This document shows, in pieces, positions 26,170 to 36,599 of a stretch of 64,000 nt of DNA. Below the pieces are notes generated by a model. It was given only the letters and a program-made list of their open reading frames with translations. It searched no databases and was not told the origin of the DNA. A program made the translations under genes and the position numbers. Source of the stretch: Paracidovorax citrulli (GTDB lineage: Bacteria > Pseudomonadota > Gammaproteobacteria > Burkholderiales > Burkholderiaceae_C); assembly GCF_900100305.1 (NCBI RefSeq), contig NZ_FNEY01000029.1:1-64000 (forward strand), read 5' to 3'. Numbering within the stretch: the first letter of the stretch is position 1; the number at the start of each line of letters is the position of its first letter.

Positions 26170-27930
26170 ATGTCCTCTGCATGCCCGGGCACGGCCCATT
26201 CCACGCTTTCCACGCTTTCCGCGCCACCCGTCCCGCCCCCGCGGCGCGCGCGCCGCGCGGCTGCCGCCTGCCTGTGGCTTGCGGCGGCCGGCATGGCCAG
26301 CGCGCAGGAGCGCCCCTCCGTGGTGGCCTCGCGCATCACGCAGGTGACGGTGGCGCCGGGCGTCGCCACGATCGAGCGCAGCGCGCGCATCGCCGCGGGC
26401 GCGCGCAGCGCCACCTTCGCCTGCCTGCCCGCCAGCCTGGATCCGGACAGCCTGCAGATCAGCGCGGATGCCGGCGTGCGCGTGGGCGAATTCAAGGTCA
26501 CCACCGAAGACCGCGACGTGGCGGCCGACTGCGCGAGCCCGCTGGACGACCGCGTCCGGGCGCTCGAAGACCAGATCGCGGGTGTGCAGGCCGAGATCGC
26601 GGCGCTGCGGCGCGCGGACCGGTACCTCGACCACCTGGCCGGCGGCACCAGCGCCGACGGCGCCCCGCGGGACGGCCAGGGCGGCCCGCCGGCGGCCGCG
26701 GCCACCGTGGCGCCGGCCGTTCTCCCCGCCCAGATACCGGCCACCGCCGAAGCGCTGCGCAAGACATCGGCCGACACCCTCGTGCGCCTGCAGCCGCTGC
26801 TGCGCAGGCAGGAAGCGCTGGAGCGCGACCTGAAGCCGCTGCGTGCCGAACGCGACCGCACGGCGGGCGGGCCACGCGCCAAGGTGGTCTCCGTGGCCGT
26901 GAACCTCGCCACCGACCGGGATGCCGGCCTGCGCCTGTCCTACCAGGTGCGCGGCCCGGGCTGGCAGCCGGCCTACCGCGCGCGGCTGGACACCGCCACG
27001 GGCGCGGTGGTGCTCGAGCGGCTGGCCGTCGTGGCCCAGCGCAGTGGCGAAGACTGGAACGACGTGCGGCTCGTGCTCACCACCCAGGCCCCCGCGCGGG
27101 CCACGGCAGGGCCGCGGCCCGGCACCTGGACGGTGGACGTGGCGCCGCCGCCGGAGCCGCAGTACCGCCTCGCCCGGCTGCCGGCCGCGATGGCGATGGC
27201 GGCGCCCGCGCCGGCCCCCATGGCGGAATCCGCCGACGCCGGGGAAGAGCCCCTGCCCCGCTTCGACGTCGTCGCCCTGGCCGGCAGCTACGCGACGCGC
27301 TTCGAGGTGCCGCGGCGCCTGAGCGTGCCCGCGAGCGGGCAGCGCACCACGCTGCTGCTGGGCACGCACGACGCCGGGGCCCGCCTCGTCACGCGCACCG
27401 TGCCCGCGCAGCGCGAAACCGCCTACCTGGTGGCGGAGATCGCGCCGCCCGCCGGCGTGTGGCCGGCCGGGGCCGTCGGCCTGTACCGCGATGGCGCCTT
27501 CGTGGGCCAGGGCCGGCTGGACTTCGCCTCGGCCACGGATGCGGGGGCCCCCGGCGGGCGCACGGTGCCGCTGTGGTTCGGCCCGGACGATCTCGTGCAA
27601 GTGCACGCCGAGTCGCCCCTTGAAACCACGGGCACCGCCGGCTTCACGGGCGCCGCCGTGGAGCGCCGCACCCAGCTCGCCTACCGCGTCGAGAACCGCC
27701 ATACCACCCCGATCACGCTCCAGGTGATCGACACAGCCCCCGTGTCGCGCGACGCGAAGATCGAGGTCGAATCCCGCTACGCGCCGTCCCCGCTCACCAC
27801 CGCCTGGGAGGGCACGGCCGGCATCGTCGCCTGGCAGCAGCCCCTGGCGCCGGGCGCCGGGGCGCGCTTCACGGCGGAGCACGTGGTGCGCCACGGCAAG
27901 GACGTGGAACTGAACGAGAACCGCCGATGA
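26170..27930 (+). CDS. DUF4139 / mucoidy inhibitor MuiA-family protein
   Basis: A 586-residue protein with an N-terminal signal or anchor segment (RRAAAACLWLAAAGMASAQ, cleavage near ASAQE) and the two-part MuiA architecture: an N-terminal DUF4140 domain (VTVAPGVATIERSARIAAG), a coiled-coil linker (DRVRALEDQIAGVQAEIAAL) and the C-terminal DUF4139 beta-rich domain (YQVRGPGWQPAYRARLD, ending in RVENRHTTPITLQVIDTAPVS). Function is unknown in bacteria. I chose the ATG at 26170 for its GAAGGAG upstream; an earlier in-frame start exists at 26131. It overlaps pgpA by 4 bases, so it probably belongs to the thiL-pgpA-pncC operon. Confidence 0.8.
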   Translation: MSSACPGTAHSTLSTLSAPPVPPPRRARRAAAACLWLAAAGMASAQERPSVVASRITQVTVAPGVATIERSARIAAGARSATFACLPASLDPDSLQISADAGVRVGEFKVTTEDRDVAADCASPLDDRVRALEDQIAGVQAEIAALRRADRYLDHLAGGTSADGAPRDGQGGPPAAAATVAPAVLPAQIPATAEALRKTSADTLVRLQPLLRRQEALERDLKPLRAERDRTAGGPRAKVVSVAVNLATDRDAGLRLSYQVRGPGWQPAYRARLDTATGAVVLERLAVVAQRSGEDWNDVRLVLTTQAPARATAGPRPGTWTVDVAPPPEPQYRLARLPAAMAMAAPAPAPMAESADAGEEPLPRFDVVALAGSYATRFEVPRRLSVPASGQRTTLLLGTHDAGARLVTRTVPAQRETAYLVAEIAPPAGVWPAGAVGLYRDGAFVGQGRLDFASATDAGAPGGRTVPLWFGPDDLVQVHAESPLETTGTAGFTGAAVERRTQLAYRVENRHTTPITLQVIDTAPVSRDAKIEVESRYAPSPLTTAWEGTAGIVAWQQPLAPGAGARFTAEHVVRHGKDVELNENRR

Positions 27931-28469
27931 ACGCCTTGCCTCCCCAGCCCGCGGCCGGAGCGGCCGCGGCCCCCCGCAGGGCCAGCGCCGCCTTCATGCG
28001 GTCCCACCCGGCGCACTGGATCGCCCTGGGCTTCGGCGCAGGCCTCTCGCCGCGCGCGCCCGGCACCGTGGGTACGGCCTGGGCGTGGCTGGCCTATCTG
28101 CTGCTGCAGCAGTGGCTGTCCCCCCTGCAGATCGGCGGGCTCATCCTGGCCGGCACGCTCGTGGGCTGGTGGGCCTGCACCACCACCGCCCGCCACCTGC
28201 GCGTGGCCGACCCGGGATGCGTGGTGTGGGACGAGATCGTGGCGTTCTGGTGCGTGCTCTGGCTGGCAATGCCCATGGGCTTCTGGGGCCAGTGCGCGGC
28301 GTTCGCGCTGTTCCGCTTTTTCGATGCCGCCAAGCCCGGGCCCGTGGCCTGGGCGGACCAGCTGTTCAAAGGCTTCGGCTGGCGCGGCGGCTGGGGCATC
28401 CTCTTCGACGACTTCGTGGCAGCGTTCTGCGCGCTGTTCGTGATTGCACTCTGGAGGGTGCTGTGGTGA
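27927..28469 (+). CDS. pgpA: Phosphatidylglycerophosphatase A
   Basis: A 180-residue membrane protein that dephosphorylates phosphatidylglycerol phosphate in the inner membrane. It has the family landmarks GFGAGLSPRAPGTVGT, DPGCVVWDEIVAFW and FRFFDAAKPGPVAWADQL, with four membrane segments. The ATG overlaps the stop of the preceding gene (ATGA) and its own stop overlaps the GTG of pncC. Confidence 0.96.
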   Translation: MNALPPQPAAGAAAAPRRASAAFMRSHPAHWIALGFGAGLSPRAPGTVGTAWAWLAYLLLQQWLSPLQIGGLILAGTLVGWWACTTTARHLRVADPGCVVWDEIVAFWCVLWLAMPMGFWGQCAAFALFRFFDAAKPGPVAWADQLFKGFGWRGGWGILFDDFVAAFCALFVIALWRVLW

Positions 28470-28936
28470 GCGGCGACATCGCCCTCCTCGCACAGGCGCT
28501 CCCGGCCCGCGGCTGGATGCTGGCCACGGCCGAAAGCTGCACCGGCGGCATGATCGCCGGCGCATGCACCGACCTGGCCGGCTCGAGCCGATGGTTCGAG
28601 CGCGGCTTCGTCACCTACTCCAATGCCGCCAAGACGGAACTGCTGGGCGTGGCCGCCGCGCTCATCGACACGCACGGCGCCGTGAGCGAAGCCGTGGCCC
28701 GCGCCATGGCGGAAGGCGCCGTGCGCCACTCCCGCGCGCAGGCGGCGCTGTCCGTGACCGGCGTGGCCGGCCCTGAAGGCGGCAGTACCGCCAAGCCCGT
28801 GGGCACCGTCTGGTTCGGCTGGCACGTGGGCGGCACGACGCACAGTGAAATGCGCCGCTTCCCGGGCGACCGGGCCGCCGTGCGCTCGGCCGCCCGCGAC
28901 CATGCGATCGCGGGGCTCGCAAGGCTGCTGCGCTGA
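28466..28936 (+). CDS. pncC: Nicotinamide-nucleotide amidase (CinA C-terminal family)
   Basis: A 156-residue stand-alone CinA C-terminal domain, which deamidates nicotinamide mononucleotide to the acid form for NAD recycling. Motifs are LATAESCTGGMIAG with the catalytic Ser and Lys region, FVTYSNAAKTELLGV and SVTGVAGPEGGSTAKPVGTVW. The GTG start at 28466 overlaps the pgpA stop and has GGAGGG upstream. No N-terminal MoCF domain is present, consistent with PncC rather than full CinA. Confidence 0.93.
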   Translation: MSGDIALLAQALPARGWMLATAESCTGGMIAGACTDLAGSSRWFERGFVTYSNAAKTELLGVAAALIDTHGAVSEAVARAMAEGAVRHSRAQAALSVTGVAGPEGGSTAKPVGTVWFGWHVGGTTHSEMRRFPGDRAAVRSAARDHAIAGLARLLR

Positions 28937-29208
28937 CCGCCCGCGGCCCGGGTTCATCCGGTGCCTGTCGCCCTTCTGCACGCTTCCTTCTATCTCCCTT
29001 GGCGAACCGCCTGCGGCTACGCCGGGCCGGGCACGCCTGCGCGCCCTGCGCAAAGAATGCGTGTCTATCTCGTCAGCAAATGATGAATGCGACGCATGTC
29101 TGTAGTCCAATAACGCGAAATTCGTGAATTCCGAAAAATAATGAGCAAATATTTCAGATAGGATCCAAACTCAAAGAGCAAAGACGACTACTTTCCCTGG
29201 AGGTATCC

Positions 29209-31002
29209 ATGGCCGCCCGCTCCCTGACCGTTTCACAGCGCCTGCTTATCGCTTTCGGCCTGGTGATCGCCATCTTCGTCGCCGTGGCCGCCACCGCGCT
29301 CGTCAGCAGCCGCAGCCTCGCGGAAGCCGAATCGTGGAATGAACACACCTACCAGGTGCTCGACCGCTCCAACGCGCTGCTCAGGAGCATGATCAACATG
29401 GAAACCGGTGCGCGCGGCTTCCTGCTCAGTGGGGACGAAAAGCACCTGGAGCCATGGAACGGCGGCGCCCGGGAATTCAACGAGGCGTTTGCCGACATCA
29501 AGGGCATGACGGCCGACAATCCCGTGCAGCAGCAGCGCCTGGAGGCCATGAAGGCCCGGGAAACCGAATTCGCATCCGTGCTGTCCGGGCTCATCCAGGC
29601 GCGGCGTGAAGTCACCGCGGGCAGCAGGACCCTGCAGGATTTACTGCCCCAGTTCGGCCAGGGCAAGGACAAGGCCGCCATGGACGCCTTCCGGGCGCTG
29701 CAGAAGGAACTGGACCAGGCGGAATCGGGCCTGCTGGCCGAACGCAAGGCGGGAGCCGACCGGATGCGCGGCATCAATACCGCCGTGATCCTGGCCGGGT
29801 CGGCGCTGGCCGTGGCACTGGCCGGCGCACTGGGCATCTGGGTCACGCGCTCCATCACGCGCCAGCTCGGCGGCGAACCGGACTACGCGACCGGCATCGT
29901 GCGGCAGATCGCCCAGGGCAACCTGGCCGTGGAAGTGGACACCCGCGCCGGAGACCGGTCCAGCCTGCTGGCCGGCATGAAGGACATGCGCGATCAGTTG
30001 GCCCGCGTGGTCGGGCAGGTGCGGCAGAGCAGCGATTCCATCGCCACGGGCAGCACGCAGATCGCCACCGGCAACGCCGACCTGAGCCAGCGCACCGAGG
30101 AACAGGCGTCCAACCTCCAGCAGACGGCCGCTTCCATGGAGCAGTTGACGGCCACCGTGAAGCACAACGGCGACACCGCCCGCCAGGCCACGCAACTGGC
30201 GAATTCCGCCAGCGAGGTCGCGGAGCGCGGCGGCACGGTGATGGGCCAGGTGGTGAGCACCATGGGCGCCATCACCGATTCCAGCCGCAGGATTTCGGAC
30301 ATCATCGGCGTCATCGACGGCATCGCGTTCCAGACCAACATCCTCGCGCTCAACGCGGCGGTGGAGGCGGCACGTGCCGGCGAGCAGGGCCGCGGCTTCG
30401 CGGTGGTGGCGAGCGAGGTGCGCGGCCTCGCCCAGCGCAGCGCCGATGCCGCCAAGGAAATCAAGGCCCTCATCTCCACCAGCGTGGAGAAGGTGGAGGC
30501 CGGCAGCCAGCAGGTCGAGGAGGCCGGCCGGACCATGTCCGACATCGTCACCCAGGTCAAGCGCGTGAACGACCTGATCAGCGAAATCAGCGCCGCCACC
30601 CAGGAACAGACGCAGGGCATCGGCCAGGTGAGCGAAGCGGTGAGCCAGCTCGACCAGGTGACGCAGCAGAACGCCGCGCTGGTCGAGGAAAGCGCCGCCG
30701 CCGCGGACAGCCTCCGGGCACAGGCCGGCAGGCTCGTGGATGCGGTGAGCCAGTTCCGCCTCCACCACGACCAGGGCCTGCCAGCCCCGGCACCGGTCCC
30801 CGTGGCCGCACCGCGCGCCGTCGCGGCACCGGCGACGGCGGGCACCCTGCCTGCCGCCAGGCCGGCCCCGGCCCGGGTGCCTGCCCCGCCGCGCGCACCG
30901 GCCCTGGCAGCCCGCCGACCCGCGCCCGTGCCCACGAAGGCCCCCGCGCCTTCGCTGGCCCTGGCGGGCAGCTCGGGCGAGGACGACTGGACGAGCTTCT
31001 GA
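29209..31002 (+). CDS. Methyl-accepting chemotaxis protein with CHASE3-type sensor domain
   Basis: A 597-residue chemoreceptor: an N-terminal membrane helix (residues 12-32), a periplasmic helical sensor with the CHASE3 signature [21 protein letters not shown], a second membrane helix (about 190-210), HAMP, and a long signalling domain with the hairpin tip [20 protein letters not shown]. The Pro/Ala-rich tail ends in DWTSF, which fits the xWxxF pentapeptide that tethers the CheR/CheB adaptation enzymes. GGAGG precedes the ATG. It stands alone, after an AT-rich 270-base gap, and converges tightly on the SulP gene. The ligand cannot be predicted. Confidence 0.95.
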   Translation: MAARSLTVSQRLLIAFGLVIAIFVAVAATALVSSRSLAEAESWNEHTYQVLDRSNALLRSMINMETGARGFLLSGDEKHLEPWNGGAREFNEAFADIKGMTADNPVQQQRLEAMKARETEFASVLSGLIQARREVTAGSRTLQDLLPQFGQGKDKAAMDAFRALQKELDQAESGLLAERKAGADRMRGINTAVILAGSALAVALAGALGIWVTRSITRQLGGEPDYATGIVRQIAQGNLAVEVDTRAGDRSSLLAGMKDMRDQLARVVGQVRQSSDSIATGSTQIATGNADLSQRTEEQASNLQQTAASMEQLTATVKHNGDTARQATQLANSASEVAERGGTVMGQVVSTMGAITDSSRRISDIIGVIDGIAFQTNILALNAAVEAARAGEQGRGFAVVASEVRGLAQRSADAAKEIKALISTSVEKVEAGSQQVEEAGRTMSDIVTQVKRVNDLISEISAATQEQTQGIGQVSEAVSQLDQVTQQNAALVEESAAAADSLRAQAGRLVDAVSQFRLHHDQGLPAPAPVPVAAPRAVAAPATAGTLPAARPAPARVPAPPRAPALAARRPAPVPTKAPAPSLALAGSSGEDDWTSF

Positions 31003-31005
31003 CGG

Positions 31006-32487
31006 TCAGGGACCGCCCACGCGCTCCACGAGGCCGGCGCTGGCCTCGTTCAAACCGGCCACCTCCACGGAGCAGCCGTGGTGCCGCAGCCGCTGCACCA
31101 CCTTGTCCAGCGCGGCCACGGCGGTCACGTCCCAGAAGTGCGCGCGCGAGACATCGATGCGCACCGGGCGGCCTTCGGCGGCCAGGATGTCGAAGGCGTC
31201 GATGAACGCATCGGCCGAAGCGAAGAACACCTGGCCCGCCACGCGCCAGGTGCGCAGGCCGGTGGCCTGGTCGTCCTCTGCGCGGACATCGAGCAGGCGC
31301 GCCACCTTGAAGGCGAAGAACACGCCGCTCAGCACCACCCCCACGGCCACACCGGCCGCCAGGTTGTGCGTGCCGAGCGTCACCGCCACGGTGGCCAGCA
31401 TCACGGCGCTGGAAGTCCGGGGGTGGCGCACCAGGGTGCGCAGCGAGGCCCAGTCGAACGTGGAAGCTGACACCATCACCATGATCGCCACCAGCGCGAT
31501 CACCGGCACGCGCGACACCCAGTCCTTGAGCGCCACCATCAGCACCAGCAGGAACACGCCCGCGAACAGGGTGGACAGGCGCCCGCGGCCTCCATATTTC
31601 ACGTTGCCCACCGCCTGGCCGATCATTCCACAGCCTGCGATGCCGCCCGTCAGGCTGGCGGCGATGTTCGCCAGCCCCAGCGCGGCGCATTCGCGGTTCT
31701 TGTCGCTGGGCGTGTCGGTCATCTCGTCCACCACCGCGGCCGTGAGCACGGATTCGAGCAGGCCCACGAAGGCGATCGCAAGCGCCGGCAACGCGATGAT
31801 GCGCAGCGTCTCCAGCGTGAACGGCACGCCGGGCAACGCGAAGGCGGGCAGAGCATCGGGCAGCGTGCCGAGATCGGCCACGGTGGGCAGCGGCAGGCCC
31901 GCCGCGGAGGCCAGCGCCGTGAGCGCCACGACGCAGACCAGCGGCGACGGAATGGCGGTGAGCGCGCGCCAGCCCAGCCACGCGCCCAGGCGCGGCAGGC
32001 CGTAGATGACGGCCAGGCCCAGCGCCAGCATGCCCCAGGTGGCCGGACCGGCATCCTGCAGGTGCGGCAACTGGGCCGAGAAGATCAGCACGGCCAGCGC
32101 GTTCACGAAGCCCGTGCGCACCGAGCTGGAAACGAAGCGCACCAGCACCCCCATGCGCAGCAGGCCGAAGGCCACCTGCACCGCCCCGGCCAGCAGCCCC
32201 GCGGCGAACAGGTAGCCCACGCCATGGGACTGCACCAGCGGCGCGGCCACCAGCGCCACCGACCCGGCCGCCGCCGACACCATGGCCGGACGCCCGCCCG
32301 CGAAGGCGATCACGATGCTGATGACGAACGAGGCGAAGAGCCCCACGGACGGATCGACGCCCGCAACGAACGAAAACGCGATCACCTCGGGAATGAGCGC
32401 GAACGTGGCGACCGCGCCCGCCAGCAGTTCACGCGGAATGCTGGGCGCCCACTCCGCGCGCAGGCGGGTCAGGAAAGAAGAAGTCAT
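31006..32487 (-). CDS. SulP-family anion transporter with STAS domain
   Basis: A 493-residue protein with about ten to fourteen membrane helices and a short C-terminal STAS domain (RIDVSRAHFWDVTAVAALDKVVQRLRHHG, shown in two parts: VSRAHFWDVTAVAALD and KVVQRLRHHG). Landmarks are the ALIPEVIAFSFVAGVDPSVGLF helix and GGIAGCGMIGQAVGNVKYGG. SulP proteins carry sulphate, bicarbonate, chloride or dicarboxylates; this shorter bacterial type is often a Na+/HCO3- or fumarate-type carrier, but the substrate is not readable here. The ATG at 32487 is chosen because sequence upstream is not conserved-looking. It ends 3 bases from the preceding convergent gene. Confidence 0.88.
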   Translation of the reverse strand: MTSSFLTRLRAEWAPSIPRELLAGAVATFALIPEVIAFSFVAGVDPSVGLFASFVISIVIAFAGGRPAMVSAAAGSVALVAAPLVQSHGVGYLFAAGLLAGAVQVAFGLLRMGVLVRFVSSSVRTGFVNALAVLIFSAQLPHLQDAGPATWGMLALGLAVIYGLPRLGAWLGWRALTAIPSPLVCVVALTALASAAGLPLPTVADLGTLPDALPAFALPGVPFTLETLRIIALPALAIAFVGLLESVLTAAVVDEMTDTPSDKNRECAALGLANIAASLTGGIAGCGMIGQAVGNVKYGGRGRLSTLFAGVFLLVLMVALKDWVSRVPVIALVAIMVMVSASTFDWASLRTLVRHPRTSSAVMLATVAVTLGTHNLAAGVAVGVVLSGVFFAFKVARLLDVRAEDDQATGLRTWRVAGQVFFASADAFIDAFDILAAEGRPVRIDVSRAHFWDVTAVAALDKVVQRLRHHGCSVEVAGLNEASAGLVERVGGP

Positions 32488-32563
32488 GTAAATCCAGAGC
32501 GATGCCAGTGAGCGCGGCCCCGCCAGCGGCCACCGCGCAAGGGCCGCCCCGCCGCGCCGGTGG

Positions 32564-32628
32564 CGTCCCCCTTCCCGCATCGCATCGCGATGCGAGAGAA
32601 GGGGGAAGGCGCGCAGCGCCTCAGGGGG
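32564..32628 (-). repeat. Double-hairpin extragenic repeat, copy 1
   Basis: Read on the minus strand this is CCCCCTGAGGCGCTGCGCGCC, TTCCCCCTTCTCTCGC, an inner hairpin, and GGGAAGGGGGACG. It has the same design as 47785-47852: a short GGCG-type hairpin, then a long stem formed by CCCCCTTC...GAAGGGGG. It sits just downstream of the stop of the SEC-C gene at 32635. Both copies follow a gene end, so they may act as terminators or mRNA stabilisers and may be members of a genomic repeat family. Confidence 0.7.
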
Positions 32629-32634
32629 TTGTGC

Positions 32635-33471
32635 TCAGTTTCCGCAGCACTTCTTGTATTTCTTGCCGCTGCCGCAGCTGCACGGATCGTTGCGGCCCGG
32701 CGTGTCCGCGCGGCGCACCGATTCGACGCGCGGGCCCATGCTCTTCCAGAGCTGGCGCAGGTCATAGACCGCCCAGATCGCCTCGCCGAACACTTCCAGC
32801 CGGTCCTCGCTCACGCTGGGCGGACCATCCTCCGCATACATGTTGTGCTCGGGGCGCCCGGTGTCGTCCTCGGTCAGCGCGACGATGTGGTCGAGCGCGC
32901 CGTCCAGCCACTGCGCGGCCTCCTTGTCGCGCGGCGCGGCCCACTCCTCGGGCCAGTTCTCCACGGCGAACATGAAGCCCAGCGCCCAGACCTGACCGAA
33001 CGAAGGCACGTCCTGGCCAGCCATCTCGGCGCGCTCCTCCTCGGGCAGGCAGGCGATCGCGCCGCGCATGTCCATCACCTCGGGCTGGAAGGCCCGGTCG
33101 TCCTCCAGCGACTCCACCGTGTCCTCGAGCTGGCCCGCCACCTCGTTCCAGCGGCGCATCCACAACTCGACGAAGCGGGCCTGCTGCGCATCGTCCTGGA
33201 AGGCCGGCAGTCGCGGCAGCGCCTCCCCTTCGGCCACGATGTCCATCGGACCGCCGTCGTCCAGCAGCATGGGCAGGTATTCGGCCGGCGCGATGGCGCG
33301 GCGCGTGCAGACGAGGGCCGTGAGGAAGCCGTCGCAGAATTCCCACTGCGGGATTTCCTCGGCGCGCGAACGCAGGTCGTCGAGCAGTGCGTCCAGCTCA
33401 TCGAGGTCGTCGTTGCTGAGCGCGGGAACGGCGCCAGAGGCATCGGCGGCGGGGGCGTGGGGATCGGTCAT
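32635..33471 (-). CDS. UPF0149 (YgfB/YecA-like) protein with C-terminal SEC-C zinc motif
   Basis: A 278-residue acidic protein. The YecA/UPF0149 helical domain ([26 protein letters not shown], and [12 protein letters not shown]) is followed by a C-terminal SEC-C motif, [15 protein letters not shown], that binds zinc as in SecA. Proteins of this design are thought to work with SecA or the ribosome, but the role is not established. The open frame reaches further upstream; the ATG at 33471 starts the domain naturally. It is divergent from the kinase-like gene. Confidence 0.88.
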   Translation of the reverse strand: MTDPHAPAADASGAVPALSNDDLDELDALLDDLRSRAEEIPQWEFCDGFLTALVCTRRAIAPAEYLPMLLDDGGPMDIVAEGEALPRLPAFQDDAQQARFVELWMRRWNEVAGQLEDTVESLEDDRAFQPEVMDMRGAIACLPEEERAEMAGQDVPSFGQVWALGFMFAVENWPEEWAAPRDKEAAQWLDGALDHIVALTEDDTGRPEHNMYAEDGPPSVSEDRLEVFGEAIWAVYDLRQLWKSMGPRVESVRRADTPGRNDPCSCGSGKKYKKCCGN

Positions 33472-33664
33472 CGGGGGGCTCCTGGCCGGCGCGCACGCGC
33501 GGGCAGGCCGTATTTTGAAGAAGATGGGGAAAAAGGCGGACAGCGGCGGGCCGGCCCATCGCTCTATGATGCCGCCGCGGCGGACAGGATTGCCCGCCTT
33601 GCGCATTCCAAGGCGGCGAGTGTAGCCGCGCCCCCTGACGCCCCTGTTTCCCCTCGTCCAGTCC

Positions 33665-34522
33665 ATGCCCGCCTTTCCGCCAGATCCGGCGCCACCGACC
33701 GCCCCTGCATGTCCTGCGCACCGCTCCGCGCGCCCCGACTGGGACGCCTTCCTGCGCGAGCGGCTGCCCTCGCAGGTGCATGCGGTGGAGAGCCACATCG
33801 CGGCCGACGGAACGCGCGTGTGGCTCAAGCGCGCAGCGCCCGTGCGCGGGCCCGGCCGGCACCGGGCCATGGCCCTGCTCGCCGGCATGCTGGGCCTGCC
33901 CGTGCTGCGCCCCGTGCCCACGCCGGGCGGGGCCGAAGGCATCGCCACCGAGGTACGGCGACTGCGCGCCTTCTCGGCCCTGGGGCTGCGCGTGCCCGAG
34001 GTGCTGGCCTATAGCGCCGAAGGCCTGCTCACCCTGGACCTGGGCCGGCCGGAGGTGGATACGCATTCCCTGGGCAACGAAATAGAACACCACCTCGGGG
34101 ACGGCCCGGAGACGGTGCTCGCACTCTGGCGCCAGGGCCTCGCGGCGATCGCGCAGGTGCATGCGCGCGGCACCTGCCTCAGCCAGGCCTTCGCGCGCAA
34201 CCTCGTGCGCTGCCCGGACGGCGTGGTGGGCTACCTGGACTTCGAGGACGACCCGGCCGCCACGCTGCCACTGCCCGTCTGCCAGGCGCGCGATCTCCTG
34301 TGCTACGCCCATTCCACCGCGCTCTACCTGCGCGCATCGGACGCGCTGGCCCCGGCACGTGCCGAAGTCGCCGCATGGACGGCCGCCCATGGCCCCGAAT
34401 TCCGGCAAACCATGGCCCAGGCGCTGCGCCGCCTCGCCTGGCTGCGCCGCCTCCCCCAGGACCGCCGCTGGGGCCGCGACGTGCAGCGCATACGCGCCGC
34501 CTACGACCTGCTCGCGCCGTAG
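33665..34522 (+). CDS. BUD32/Kdo-kinase-like small kinase
   Basis: A 285-residue protein of the bacterial small-kinase superfamily (BUD32, RIO, LPS/Kdo kinases). Visible features are an ATP-binding region with [11 protein letters not shown] (Lys), a glutamate in [21 protein letters not shown], a catalytic loop in [21 protein letters not shown] and the metal-binding DFEDDP. Members phosphorylate lipopolysaccharide sugars or proteins. The substrate is not readable, though KdkA-type Kdo phosphorylation is one possibility. The open frame begins with ATG at 33665 and no clear Shine-Dalgarno; a slightly later start is possible. Confidence 0.75.
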   Translation: MPAFPPDPAPPTAPACPAHRSARPDWDAFLRERLPSQVHAVESHIAADGTRVWLKRAAPVRGPGRHRAMALLAGMLGLPVLRPVPTPGGAEGIATEVRRLRAFSALGLRVPEVLAYSAEGLLTLDLGRPEVDTHSLGNEIEHHLGDGPETVLALWRQGLAAIAQVHARGTCLSQAFARNLVRCPDGVVGYLDFEDDPAATLPLPVCQARDLLCYAHSTALYLRASDALAPARAEVAAWTAAHGPEFRQTMAQALRRLAWLRRLPQDRRWGRDVQRIRAAYDLLAP

Positions 34523-34660
34523 CACCGCGATCGCGCGCGGTGGCGCGGCAGGTCGGGGGCGTTTCCGTAATGTCCCGTGGGCGGCGTCCGACAGGCCACG
34601 GCCGAAGCCCCCGCATATCGTGCGGGCAAGCGCTCCCGCCCCGTTCCGCCATCGCCCCGC

Positions 34661-36583
34661 ATGCCTTCATCCGCCACCGCCGCTGCGCCGCTGCCCACCG
34701 CGGCCGAACCCGATCCGAAGGCCGCTGCCGGCGCACGGGCTCCGACCCTCTCCCTGGCCGCCTGGCGGCAATTCATGGCCGTCGCCAAGCCCTACTGGCT
34801 GGGCGACCGCAAGGTCGCGGCCTGGTCGCTGTTGGGCCTGCTGATCCTGCTCATGCTGCTGGAAACGCACCTGGCCGTGCGCCTCATCGACCGCACGGGG
34901 GAGATGACCTCCGCGCTGGCCGCACAGGACCGCGGCCGCTTCTGGGACGCGGTGCGCACCTGCCTCATCGTGCTGGCCTTCGCCGTGCCGGTGTATGCCT
35001 TCTACTACTACATGCGCGATGCATTCGCGAACCACTGGCGCCGGTGGCTGACACACCGCTTCCTGGACGGCTACCTCGGCCGCCGCCGCTACTACGAGTT
35101 GAATGCAGAAGGCACGGTGGACAACCCCGACCAGCGCATCAGCGAGGACATCAACAGCTTCACCGGCCGCTCCACGCATTTCCTGCTGATCTTCATCGGC
35201 GCCATGATGCAGCTGGTGGCGTTCAGCGCGGTGCTGTGGTCCATCTCGCAGGCGCTGGTCGCATTCCTGGCGGTCTATGCGCTCGTGGGCACGGTGGTGG
35301 CGCTCTACGTGTTCGGCGCCCCACTCATCCGGCTGAACTTCTGGCAGCTGCGGCGCGAGGCGGACTTCCGCTTCGGGCTCATGCGCCTGCGGGAGAACGC
35401 CGAATCCATCGCGTTCTACCGCGGCGAGGCGCAGGAGCGCGCCCAGCTCGATCACAGTTTCCAGGCCGTATTCAACAACTACGCCCGCCTCATCAAGCGC
35501 CAGCGCTCGCTGAACCTCTTCCAGCGGGCCTTCAGCCAGCTCACCCTGGTCATTCCCAGCATCATCCTGGCCGACGCCGTGCTCTCTGGCGACATGGAAG
35601 TGGGCCGCGCCATACAGGCCGGCGGCGCGTTCGCGGCGGTGCTGGCCTCGGTGTCGCTGATCGTGGACAACTTCGAAAACCTGAGCCGCTTCGTCGCGGG
35701 CATCGGCCGGCTCGACACCCTGCGCCAGGCCCTGGAAGCGCCCGCGGACCGCAGGACGCCCGAGCCCATGGAGCCGGAGGCCGCCGCGGCCGCACGCCGG
35801 CAGCTCCGCGAACAACGCCGCGAGCAGCGCCGTGCGCGCCGGCGGGGCGGAGTCCCGTCCGCCACCGCGGCGGCTCCGGTGGCCGCGCTGTCGCCGCAGG
35901 CGTGCGGCGAAATCGAGGCCCGGGAGGGCGAGCGTTTCGCCGTCGAAGGGCTGGACCTCTACACGCCCCGCTTCGCGCGCCTGCTGGTGCGCGATCTCTC
36001 CCTGGACCTGCAGCCGGGCGATGCGCTGCTCATCACCGGTGCCAGCGGCTGCGGCAAAAGCTCGCTGCTGCGCGCACTGGCCGGCCTGTGGCGCGACGGC
36101 CGGGGCGTGGTGCACCACCCGCCGATGGACAGCGTGTTCTTCCTGCCGCAGCGGCCCTACATGCAGCCGGGCACGCTGCGCAGCCAGATGATCTACCCCG
36201 CCCGCGACACCGATCTTGCGGATGAGCAGTTGCTGGAGGTACTCAACGCCGTGCAGTTGCCCGACCTCGCCGGCCGCGTCGGGGGCCTGGACGCCGTGCG
36301 CGACTGGGAAAAGGAGCTGTCCATCGGCGAGCAGCAGCGGCTGGCCTTCGCGCGGGTCCTGGTGCGGCAGCCCCGCACCGTCATCCTCGACGAGGCCACC
36401 AGCGCGCTGGACAGCGCCAACGAGGCCGCCCTCTACGAGCGCGTGCGCGCCAGCGGGGCATCGGTCATCAGCATCGCGCACCGGCCGGCCGTGCTGGCAC
36501 ACCATACCCACGTGCTGGTGCTCACGGGCGACGGCGGCTGGTCCCTGCATCCCGCGGAGGGTTTCCAGTTCGACGAGGGCTGA
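34661..36583 (+). CDS. SbmA/YddA-like ABC transporter with fused ATPase
   Basis: A 640-residue half-transporter. The N-terminal membrane domain (about residues 35-330) belongs to the SbmA/BacA family (YYYMRDAFANHWRRWLTHRFLDGYL, shown by its core HWRRWLTHRFLDGYL, and NPDQRISEDINSFTGRS), and the C-terminal domain is a complete ABC ATPase: Walker A GASGCGKSS, signature LSIGEQQR and Walker B TVILDEATSALD. Related proteins export or import peptides or vitamin B12-like compounds. The linker holds a very basic run (about residues 370-400). The ATG at 34661 is chosen; an in-frame GTG at 34577 would add 28 residues. Confidence 0.9.
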   Translation: MPSSATAAAPLPTAAEPDPKAAAGARAPTLSLAAWRQFMAVAKPYWLGDRKVAAWSLLGLLILLMLLETHLAVRLIDRTGEMTSALAAQDRGRFWDAVRTCLIVLAFAVPVYAFYYYMRDAFANHWRRWLTHRFLDGYLGRRRYYELNAEGTVDNPDQRISEDINSFTGRSTHFLLIFIGAMMQLVAFSAVLWSISQALVAFLAVYALVGTVVALYVFGAPLIRLNFWQLRREADFRFGLMRLRENAESIAFYRGEAQERAQLDHSFQAVFNNYARLIKRQRSLNLFQRAFSQLTLVIPSIILADAVLSGDMEVGRAIQAGGAFAAVLASVSLIVDNFENLSRFVAGIGRLDTLRQALEAPADRRTPEPMEPEAAAAARRQLREQRREQRRARRRGGVPSATAAAPVAALSPQACGEIEAREGERFAVEGLDLYTPRFARLLVRDLSLDLQPGDALLITGASGCGKSSLLRALAGLWRDGRGVVHHPPMDSVFFLPQRPYMQPGTLRSQMIYPARDTDLADEQLLEVLNAVQLPDLAGRVGGLDAVRDWEKELSIGEQQRLAFARVLVRQPRTVILDEATSALDSANEAALYERVRASGASVISIAHRPAVLAHHTHVLVLTGDGGWSLHPAEGFQFDEG

Positions 36584-36599
36584 AACGCCGGTGCCGCGT